From Bifidobacteriaceae bacterium (GTDB taxonomy: Bacteria; Actinomycetota; Actinomycetes; Actinomycetales; WQXJ01): DNA of 17,898 nt. A program made the translations under genes and the position numbers. The DNA is taken from assembly GCA_031266115.1 (NCBI GenBank), contig JAISBQ010000144.1:1-17898 (forward strand), written 5' to 3'. Of this stretch, positions 7,389 through 14,141 are shown in pieces (within the stretch, counting starts at the first letter, position 1; each line of letters opens with the position of its first letter). A model generated the notes under the pieces. That model made no database searches and was not told the origin of the DNA. It worked only from the letters and a program-made list of their open reading frames with translations.

Positions 7389-8690
7389 TCAGGACGGCGG
7401 CGCGACGCGCACCTCGTGGCGGGGACGGGAGGCCAGCTCCTCGGCGAGGGTGGCCACCTCGTCTGCCGTGACCCGTTGCACTCTGGCGAGCAGTTCATCG
7501 GGTGTGGGCAATTCGCCCGTGAGAGTCTCGGCGCGGCCCAGTCGCATCATCCGGGAGAACGAGTCCTCCAAACCGAGGACCATCCCGCCGCTGATCTGCC
7601 CCTTGGCCCGCGCCAACTCGTCGGCATCGACACCGTGTGCGGCTAACCGGTCCCACTCGGCGCCCAACAGCTCGACCACCTCATCGGCAACCGCCGGGCC
7701 GCAGCCAGCGAACAGCCCGAAGCAGCCGGCATCGGCATGACCCATGCAGAACGAATACGTCGAATACGCAAGACCTCGCCGCTCCCTGATCTCTTGGAAG
7801 AGCCGCGAACTCATGCCGCCTCCCACGATGGTGCTCAGCACTCCCAGCGCGTGGCGACGCGCGTCCATGGCCCGCAGACCCTCGCAACCCAGGATCACCT
7901 GAGCCTGTTCGACCGGGCGTTCCACCACGCGGCGAGCCGCCTCGACCGGTAGCGCCACGGTCAGGTCGGTGGACCTGCGGCGGCGGGGAACGTCGTCGTC
8001 GGTGGACGCCCATGTGGAGCGGCCCAACGCCTCGCTCACCAGATGCGCGACGGCCTCGTGGTCCACGTTGCCCGCTGCGGTCACGATCAGCGTCTCGGGT
8101 CGATAGTGCGCGCGATAGTGTTCCCATACGGCGTCGCGCGGGACCGCGCGAATGGTCTGCGGCGTGCCGCCGATGGGTCTGGCCAGGGGGTTCGCCCCAT
8201 AGACCGCGGACGCGAAGGCCTCGTGGGCAACGTCGTGTGGGTCGTCCTCGGTCATCGCCAACTCTTCGAGAATGACTCCCCGCTCCAGTTCGAATTCCTC
8301 CGGGTCAAGCAGTGCGCCGGTCACCATGTCACCCAACACGTCCACCGCCATGGGCAGGTCCGCATCGAGCACCCGCGCGTGGTAGCACGTGTACTCCTTG
8401 GACGTGGCGGCGTTGGCCTCGCCACCCACCTTGTCGAACGCCTCGGCGATCTGCAGCGCGCTGCGCCGCGCCGTGCCCTTGAACAGCAGATGCTCCAGGA
8501 AATGGGTGGCCCCAAAGTGGCCGCCCGCCTCATCCCTCGATCCGACGGGCACCCACAGCCCGATCGACGCTGAGCGGATGTGCGCGATGTGCTCCGTCAG
8601 CAGGCGCACGCCGCCGGGCAGAACGGACCGTGCCACGGCCTCGTCCTGCCCGGGCAGCGGCGCCCACTCGATCTTCAGCGGCGAACTCAC
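7389..8690 (-). CDS. M16 family zinc metallopeptidase (insulinase-like)
   Basis: A 433-residue processing-peptidase-type protein. The inverted zinc motif HFLEH is at 63-67, within GATHFLEHLLFKGT, and the third ligand glutamate lies in ERGVILEE near 142-143. The second, non-catalytic half contains RLFQEIRERRGLAYS, the usual signature of that domain. It probably degrades or processes peptides in the cytoplasm; the substrate is unknown. Its GTG start overlaps the pnp stop as GTGA, so translation is likely coupled to pnp, and AGGGGA directly abuts the start. A peptidase of this type immediately after pnp is a widespread actinobacterial arrangement. Confidence 0.92.
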   Translation of the reverse strand: MSSPLKIEWAPLPGQDEAVARSVLPGGVRLLTEHIAHIRSASIGLWVPVGSRDEAGGHFGATHFLEHLLFKGTARRSALQIAEAFDKVGGEANAATSKEYTCYHARVLDADLPMAVDVLGDMVTGALLDPEEFELERGVILEELAMTEDDPHDVAHEAFASAVYGANPLARPIGGTPQTIRAVPRDAVWEHYRAHYRPETLIVTAAGNVDHEAVAHLVSEALGRSTWASTDDDVPRRRRSTDLTVALPVEAARRVVERPVEQAQVILGCEGLRAMDARRHALGVLSTIVGGGMSSRLFQEIRERRGLAYSTYSFCMGHADAGCFGLFAGCGPAVADEVVELLGAEWDRLAAHGVDADELARAKGQISGGMVLGLEDSFSRMMRLGRAETLTGELPTPDELLARVQRVTADEVATLAEELASRPRHEVRVAPPS

Positions 8691-11182
8691 TCCCCTGAGT
8701 CCGCGCGATGACGATGGCGGCGCTGACGCTCACGGCGCTGACGCGGCTCGCGGTGCTCGGCGTCCGCGTCGTCTCCGGTCGGTTCACCATCGGCGCCGTG
8801 GTCGTCGGGCTCGGACGGGGCTTCCGCGGAGGGGTCGAGTGTGGCCGGTTGGCCGTTGTCCGGGAAGACCACGGGAACCTGAACCACCGCTTCGCTCGGC
8901 CGGTCATCGCGGCGGGGCCGGTCGCGCCTGGGCCGGTCCTGCCGGCTCGAAGCGTCCGACGGCGCCCCATCGCTGCCCGCCGCCGCGGCGTCCGGTGCTT
9001 CGTCCTCGACCACGGCGTGCAGCGACAGCTTGCCCCGTGGATCGATCTCTGCCAGTTCGACCTGGACCTTGTCGCCAACCTTGAGGACGTCCTCGACGTT
9101 CTCGACACGCCGTCCGCCCACCAGCCGGCGGATCTGCGAGACGTGCAACAACCCGTCTTTGCCGGGCGTGAGAGAGACAAACGCACCAAACGATGTGGTC
9201 TTGACCACGGTCCCGACAAACCGCTCGCCCACCTCGGGCATCTGCGGGTTGGCGATGGCGTTGATCGCTGCGCGCGCTGCCTCGGCCGAGGTGCCGTCCG
9301 TGGCGCCGATGTAGACGGTGCCGTCGTCCTCGATAGAAATCTCGGCGCCCGTATCGTCCTGGATCTGGTTGATCATCTTGCCCTTCGGCCCGATGACCTC
9401 GCCGATCTTGTCCACCGGCACCTTGACCGCGATGACGCGCGGCGCGTAGGGGCTCATTTCATCGGGGGCGTCGATCGCCTCGTTGATGACGCCGAGGATG
9501 TGCAGGCGCGCCTCGCGCGCCTGGAGCAGCGCGGCGGCCAGGACATCGGCGGGGATGCCATCGAGCTTGGTGTCCAGTTGGATCGCCGTGACGAATTCTG
9601 AGGTGCCAGCCACCTTGAAGTCCATGTCGCCGAACGCATCCTCGGCGCCAAGGATGTCCGTCAACGCGGCGTACCGCGTCTCGCTTCCCACCTGGTCGCT
9701 GACCAGGCCCATCGCGATGCCAGCCACAGGTGCGCGCAACGGGACGCCCGCGTTGAGCAGCGCCAGGGTCGAAGCGCAGACCGACCCCATCGATGTTGAG
9801 CCGTTGGAGCCGAGCGCCTCAGAGACCTGACGGATCGCGTACGGGAACTCCTCGCGGGTCGGCAAGACGGGAAGCAGGGCCCGCTCCGCGAGCGCCCCGT
9901 GGCCAATCTCGCGCCGCTTGGGGCTACCGACCCGGCCGGTCTCGCCCGTCGAATAGGGCGGGAAGTTGTAGTTGTGCATGTAGCGCCGATGGGTGACCGG
10001 GCTGAGCGAATCGACCTGCTGTTCCATCCGCAGCATATTCAGCGTGGTCACACCCAGGATCTGGGTTTCACCCCGCTCGAACAGAGCGGAGCCGTGGACC
10101 CGCGGGATCACCTCGACCTCGGCGGACAGCGTGCGGATGTCCTTCAGGCCGCGCCCATCGATCCTTGTACCCTCGGTGAGGATGCGCCCACGCACCAGCT
10201 TCTTGGTGATCGCCCGGATTGACGCGCCGATCTCCTTCTCGCGTTCGGCGAAATCCTCGCCGAGAGCGCCCAGCGCCTCGTCCTTGATCTCGTCCAACCG
10301 CTGTTCGCGCGCCTGCTTGTCAGCGATCGTCAACGCCTGCGCCAGTTTCTCCTCGACGATGGCGGCCGTCGCCTCATACGCATCGGGATGGTAGTCCGGG
10401 AACACCGGGAATTCGCGGGTCTCCTTCGAGGTTCGCGCCGCCAAGTCGGCCTGGGCCTCACACAGGGCCCGCAGATGCGGCTTGGCCGCCTCCAGACCAC
10501 CGGCGACGATCTCTTCGGTCGGTGCCTGCGCAGCGCCGGAGGCGATCAACGGCCAGGCACGGTCCCCGGCCTCAGCTTCGATCATGGCGATCGCGACGTC
10601 ATCGTCCACAAGACGGCCGGCCACCACCATCTCGAAAACGGCCCGTTCGCGTTCGGCGTACCGCGGGAATGCCACCCACTGGCCGTCGATGAGCGCGATA
10701 CGCACCCCAGAGACCGGGCCGGAGAACGGCAGGCCGGAAATCTGCGTGGACAGTGAGGCAGCGTTGATGGCGAGGACGTCGTAGGCGTCCGCGGGGTGGA
10801 TGGCCAGGACCGTCACCACCACTTGGACCTCGTTGCGCAAGCCCTTGATGAACAAGGGACGCAGCGGGCGGTCGATCAAACGGCACGCCAGCACGGCTTC
10901 CGTGCCTGGGCGCCCTTCGCGGCGGAAGAACGAGCCGGGGATCTTGCCCGCGGCGTACATGCGTTCCTCGACATCCACCGTCAACGGGAAAAAGTCGAAC
11001 TGCTCTTTCGGGTGCTTGCCGGCCGTCGTAGCCGACAGCACCATGGTCTGGCCGTCCAGGTAGGCCGCAACACTCCCTGCGGCCTGCTTGGCGAGCCGGC
11101 CGGTCTCAAACCGGACAGTGCGTGTGCCGAACGAACCATTGTCAATCGTCGCTTCGGCGAATTGAATCTCGGGGCCCTCCAC
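8687..11182 (-). CDS. pnp: Polyribonucleotide nucleotidyltransferase (PNPase)
   Basis: An 831-residue phosphorolytic 3'-5' exoribonuclease of mRNA decay. Domains in order: first RNase PH-like domain (about 10-150), helical linker (about 240-325), second RNase PH-like domain (about 335-570), KH domain (585-645, with IGPKGK at 597-602) and S1 domain (650-725, with GTVVKTTSFGAFVSL). The phosphate-binding GSNGSTSMGS is at 458-467 and the metal-binding aspartates D515 and D521 are in EDAFGDMDFKVAGT. The GTG at 11182 is chosen because AAGGGGG lies 8 bases upstream and the product starts EGPEIQFAEA, typical of the actinobacterial enzyme; the 49-codon open extension upstream is rejected. Beyond the S1 domain there is a tail of about 100 residues rich in Arg, Asp, Ala and Pro. 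The 211 bases upstream, to rpsO, contain a GGCGCC/GGCGCC pairing at 11267-11284 and nothing else I could assign. Confidence 0.96.
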   Translation of the reverse strand: MEGPEIQFAEATIDNGSFGTRTVRFETGRLAKQAAGSVAAYLDGQTMVLSATTAGKHPKEQFDFFPLTVDVEERMYAAGKIPGSFFRREGRPGTEAVLACRLIDRPLRPLFIKGLRNEVQVVVTVLAIHPADAYDVLAINAASLSTQISGLPFSGPVSGVRIALIDGQWVAFPRYAERERAVFEMVVAGRLVDDDVAIAMIEAEAGDRAWPLIASGAAQAPTEEIVAGGLEAAKPHLRALCEAQADLAARTSKETREFPVFPDYHPDAYEATAAIVEEKLAQALTIADKQAREQRLDEIKDEALGALGEDFAEREKEIGASIRAITKKLVRGRILTEGTRIDGRGLKDIRTLSAEVEVIPRVHGSALFERGETQILGVTTLNMLRMEQQVDSLSPVTHRRYMHNYNFPPYSTGETGRVGSPKRREIGHGALAERALLPVLPTREEFPYAIRQVSEALGSNGSTSMGSVCASTLALLNAGVPLRAPVAGIAMGLVSDQVGSETRYAALTDILGAEDAFGDMDFKVAGTSEFVTAIQLDTKLDGIPADVLAAALLQAREARLHILGVINEAIDAPDEMSPYAPRVIAVKVPVDKIGEVIGPKGKMINQIQDDTGAEISIEDDGTVYIGATDGTSAEAARAAINAIANPQMPEVGERFVGTVVKTTSFGAFVSLTPGKDGLLHVSQIRRLVGGRRVENVEDVLKVGDKVQVELAEIDPRGKLSLHAVVEDEAPDAAAAGSDGAPSDASSRQDRPRRDRPRRDDRPSEAVVQVPVVFPDNGQPATLDPSAEAPSEPDDHGADGEPTGDDADAEHREPRQRRERQRRHRHRADSGE

Positions 11183-11190
11183 GGGCGTTT

Positions 11191-11197
11191 CCCCCTT
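11191..11197 (-). promoter_or_regulatory. Shine-Dalgarno site of pnp
   Basis: The minus strand reads AAGGGGG, 8 bases before the GTG at 11182. It settles the start inside a longer open frame. Confidence 0.75.
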
Positions 11198-11393
11198 CTC
11201 GTCACGCGCATCCACGCGCACGCCAAGGGCTCCACCACTGGGCGGTCTTCGATTGAGGCCCACGGCGGCGCCAACTCGGGCGCCAACATGTCCGGAGGCC
11301 ACTACCGAGGACCGCGACGTGCGCAGCACCCCAATGTCGCATGGACGGCGAAGTGATGTGTAGTTATGGCTCCGCTGACGCGGTGCCTGCCGG

Positions 11394-11663
11394 TTATCGG
11401 CGCAGACCCAGGCGGGCGATCAGGCTGCGATAGCGCTCAATGTCGATCTCCTGGAGGTACCCCAGGAGGCGGCGGCGGTGGCCGACCAGGAGCAGCAGGC
11501 CACGACGCGAATGGTGGTCGTGCTTGTGCTCCTTGAAATGCTCTGTCAGGTCCTTGATCCGTTGGGTGAGCAGGGCCACCTGGACCTCTGGCGATCCGGT
11601 GTCACGCGGGTGTGTGGCGTACTCGGCAATAATCTGCTGCTTGGTCGCACTAGCGAGCGGCAT
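11394..11663 (-). CDS. rpsO: 30S ribosomal protein S15
   Basis: An 89-residue protein, exactly the usual S15 length. It binds 16S rRNA early in assembly of the small subunit. Recognisable features are DTGSPEVQVALLTQRI near 21-36, LTEHFKEHKHDHHSRRGL near 39-56 and the C-terminal RLLGYLQEID-x-x-RY. The ATG at 11663 is preceded by AAAGGA with a 7-base spacer. The frame continues upstream but overlaps the phosphopantetheinyl transferase gene and has no S15 character. It lies upstream of pnp on the same strand, as in most bacteria. Confidence 0.97.
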   Translation of the reverse strand: MPLASATKQQIIAEYATHPRDTGSPEVQVALLTQRIKDLTEHFKEHKHDHHSRRGLLLLVGHRRRLLGYLQEIDIERYRSLIARLGLRR

Positions 11664-11751
11664 CGGGATCCTTTCAGGGCATCGTTGCGCGGCGCACCGG
11701 GGCCGTTCCACCCGGGCACTACAAACCGCGGCCGACATGACGGCACCGGGA

Positions 11752-11757
11752 ATACTA
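11752..11757 (-). promoter_or_regulatory. Candidate -10 element for rpsO
   Basis: The minus strand reads TAGTAT about 88 bases before the rpsO ATG, just after the upstream gene's stop at 11783. This would give an untranslated leader of roughly 80 bases, long enough for S15 autoregulation. A -35 element is not clear. Confidence 0.35.
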
Positions 11758-11782
11758 CCCCACGACGCCCCCACCACGTACG

Positions 11783-12655
11783 TCAGGCGGACAGGCGCGC
11801 ACCCATGACGCTCGACGCGTGACGGGTCACCACCATAGCGGGGCGGTGCCCCGAGCGCTGCGTCGAGAGGTAGAACGGCTGCGGCGGATGGGCCGCCACC
11901 ACCATGGGGCGACGCGGGCCGAGGAATGCGACGGCGGCGATCTGTCCGCCTGGCACGCGGTCCAGGTCGACGATCTGAACGCCATCGGACACGTCGCCGT
12001 CCAATTCGCGCGGCCAGGAATGCAGAATGCCTCCGGACACGTCCAGCAGATTGGGTGCAAGCGCCAACCCCAGACCGGTCGCCTTGAGGACAGCCTCCTT
12101 GCGCGCCCAGGTCCGCAGCCACCAGGCGTCGCGCTTATCCGAGGCGATCCTGTCGAAGAACCCCTGCTCCTGCTCGCACAACGAGTGGCGGGGCAGACCA
12201 TCCGCAGGAACAGCGTCCGGCTCCACGGTGTCGATTCCCACGGGCGCGTGGGCCGACGCCGCCACCAGCACCGTCTCGCCGGCCCGTGTACACGACAGGT
12301 AGACGCTGGGGATAGTTCGGCCCGACGGGTCGAAGGCCACCGGGCGGCCGTGGTCACCCACGGTCCGGCACAGCCGGCACCAGTGGCCGATGTCGGCGGA
12401 GGACGCCGGCATGCCGGTGAGCATCGCTGCCGCATGCCGCAACAGGCCCGCCGAGACGATCGCCAGACCATAGGCGGAATCGTCAGTCTCGCGCTCAGCG
12501 CGGGCGGTCTCCGCCCACGTCAACATCGGGTGGTAGAGGGGAGCATCGGCCAGGTCCGCGGACAGGATGTGCACAACGCCGGCGCTGGGCACCGGTGGAG
12601 CGCCGTGGGTGGCAGCCACCGATTCTTCGGCGCGAGCGTCGCTGAGCATCAGCAT
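11783..12655 (-). CDS. Sfp-type 4'-phosphopantetheinyl transferase superfamily protein
   Basis: A 290-residue protein that by family would move the phosphopantetheine arm of coenzyme A onto carrier proteins of fatty acid, polyketide or peptide synthases. Supporting motifs are CRLC-x-x-VGDHGRPV at 93-106 (compare the HG-x-P motif), SVYLSCTRAGETVLVAAS, VGIDTVEP at 139-146, and the strong signature WARKEAVLKATGLGL at 183-197. The magnesium-site motif is unusual: two residues lie between D142 and E145, where the family normally has one. The ATG at 12655 has GAGG 8 bases upstream. The gene sits between ribF and rpsO, which are usually neighbours, so it looks like an insertion into that block. No carrier protein or synthase gene is in the window. 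Confidence 0.8.
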   Translation of the reverse strand: MLMLSDARAEESVAATHGAPPVPSAGVVHILSADLADAPLYHPMLTWAETARAERETDDSAYGLAIVSAGLLRHAAAMLTGMPASSADIGHWCRLCRTVGDHGRPVAFDPSGRTIPSVYLSCTRAGETVLVAASAHAPVGIDTVEPDAVPADGLPRHSLCEQEQGFFDRIASDKRDAWWLRTWARKEAVLKATGLGLALAPNLLDVSGGILHSWPRELDGDVSDGVQIVDLDRVPGGQIAAVAFLGPRRPMVVAAHPPQPFYLSTQRSGHRPAMVVTRHASSVMGARLSA

Positions 12656-12751
12656 GGGGGTGCCTCATTTCAGAGTCGAACAAGCGAAACATAGTCCCTT
12701 TGTCCTAGAGACACGCCGGACTCCTGGATATGACGGTGCTCGCCGTGGGAC

Positions 12752-13837
12752 TTAGTTCCTCCGAGCGCGTAAAGCGACCATCGCCCCGGAGACGTCATCG
12801 TGCATCTGGGCGGTCAGCGCATCCACCGTGGTGAAGGCGAGAGTGGATCTTAGGCGGACCACGAAATCGACAGCGACGGTCTCGCCATACAGATCAAGAT
12901 CGGTGCGGCCCGGGACGTGGGCCTCGATTCTCCGGATAGCTGATGGGGCGGACGCCGATGGCGACGCGCCGGGCGGGCGGGCGAACGTGGGGTTGGTGCC
13001 CACGGACACCGCCGCGGGAAGAACCTTGTCTGCGCTTCCGGGGGGAAGATCGAGCCGGGTGACCCAGCCGGCGTAGACACCATCGGCCGGCATCATCCCT
13101 GAGCAATCCGCGCTGAGATTGGCCGTGGGGAACCCGAGTGAGCGGCCGCGGGCGTCGCCGCGCACCACCTGCCCGACCACCCGATGGAGCCGGCCGAGCA
13201 CTCGTGAGGCTTCCTCGACGTCCCCGTCCGCCAGCAGGTGGCGCACGGCGGTGGAACTCCATCGCGGGCGGCCCGCCACGCCGTCCAGGTCGACCCGCAG
13301 ATGCGGACCCGAACCGGTCGGCGCATCGACAGCGCCGCCCTGGTCCGGGCCTTCGGCGTCCGTGTCGCCCAAGTCCTCCACTGCCTCGACCTGGAACCCG
13401 AGGCTCGCGCCGAGTGCCGTGAGCACGCCGAGGTCCCCGGAGTTGGCATGTCCGAACCGCAGGTCACGCCCCACCACGACCAGGCTCGCGCCCAGCGCGA
13501 CAGCGAGGTATCGACGGGCGAAATCCTCAGGGTTCATGCGAGCGAAATCCTGCGTGTACGGGACTGTCAGGACCGCGTCGAGGCCGGCGTCTTCCATGAG
13601 GTCGAGCCGCTGCCACGGGGCCACGATCGACGGCACGGCGCCGCGTGGACGGTGAACGGCCGAGGGATGCGGATCGAAGGTCACTGCCACGGCATGGAGG
13701 TCCCGCTCGCGGGCGCGCGCCACCACGCGGGCGAGAACGGCCTGGTGTCCACGATGCACGCCATCGAAGTTGCCGATGGTCACCGCTGACGGCCCGAAGC
13801 CACCCGGAATCTCACTCAGGCTCCCCCAGCGCATCAC
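12752..13837 (-). CDS. ribF: Bifunctional riboflavin kinase / FAD synthetase
   Basis: A 361-residue two-domain enzyme that makes FMN from riboflavin and then FAD. The N-terminal adenylyltransferase domain shows TIGNFDGVHRGH at 20-31, VTFDPHPS at 52-59, FARMNPEDFARRYL near 98-111, VVGRDLRFGH near 121-130 and RWSSTAVRHLL near 192-202. The C-terminal kinase domain shows GRSLGFPTANL at 231-241, GVYAGW near 253, VSVGTNPTF near 277-285 and DLYGE near 315-319. A Gly/Asp-rich stretch at about 158-191 is longer than usual. Two adjacent starts exist, GTG 13837 and ATG 13834. TAGGTT lies 8 bases before the GTG, suggesting a leaderless mRNA beginning there. It is divergent from pepN. Confidence 0.95.
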   Translation of the reverse strand: MMRWGSLSEIPGGFGPSAVTIGNFDGVHRGHQAVLARVVARARERDLHAVAVTFDPHPSAVHRPRGAVPSIVAPWQRLDLMEDAGLDAVLTVPYTQDFARMNPEDFARRYLAVALGASLVVVGRDLRFGHANSGDLGVLTALGASLGFQVEAVEDLGDTDAEGPDQGGAVDAPTGSGPHLRVDLDGVAGRPRWSSTAVRHLLADGDVEEASRVLGRLHRVVGQVVRGDARGRSLGFPTANLSADCSGMMPADGVYAGWVTRLDLPPGSADKVLPAAVSVGTNPTFARPPGASPSASAPSAIRRIEAHVPGRTDLDLYGETVAVDFVVRLRSTLAFTTVDALTAQMHDDVSGAMVALRARRN

Positions 13838-13845
13838 GGGGGAAC

Positions 13846-13851
13846 AACCTA
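13846..13851 (-). promoter_or_regulatory. Candidate -10 element of ribF (leaderless)
   Basis: The minus strand reads TAGGTT, then 8 bases, then GTG 13837 with ATG directly after. This is the same hexamer and spacing as at dapA. Confidence 0.55.
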
Positions 13852-13878
13852 CCCGAGCAGGCGCCAGGCAGGCTCGCC

Positions 13879-13911
13879 GGGCCGGGTGGAGCCGGGTCAG
13901 GTGGGGCCGGG
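13879..13911 (+). other. Putative G-quadruplex tract between ribF and pepN
   Basis: Five runs of three or more G occur in 33 bases, at 13879-13881, 13884-13886, 13894-13896, 13903-13906 and 13909-13911, with gaps of 2, 7, 6 and 2. GCCGGGT recurs within it. It lies in the 304-base divergent region between ribF and pepN, about 42 bases upstream of the ribF start. Folding is inferred from the pattern only. Confidence 0.4.
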
Positions 13912-13942
13912 TCTCAGGTGGTGCCGCGTCTGGGCGAGGTCA

Positions 13943-13965
13943 GACGCGGCCAGGCCGGCCGCGTC
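13943..13965. other. Perfect 9-bp hairpin upstream of pepN
   Basis: GACGCGGCC (13943-13951), loop AGGCC, GGCCGCGTC (13957-13965). It lies about 180 bases upstream of pepN in a divergent region that otherwise holds only the G-rich tract and no gene I can support. No T-run follows; an operator or a leader structure are possible. Confidence 0.5.
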
Positions 13966-14141
13966 CGCACCACAAGAGGCGATTTCGTGACACCATGCCG
14001 GGTGATGCCGTCATCCCGGCCGATCCGGCGGCCACCCGCTTGCATGCGCCGGAGCACTGAGCTCGCCCGACTGTTCTGGCGAGCGAGGCAAGGTCATCTG
14101 GAGCGCGGCGACCGAACACTTCACGACGGAAGGGATTCCCG

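Noticed and set aside
11183..11329. N-terminal extension of PNPase
   Set aside because: The strong Shine-Dalgarno site before GTG 11182 and the typical start of the mature protein favour the shorter form.
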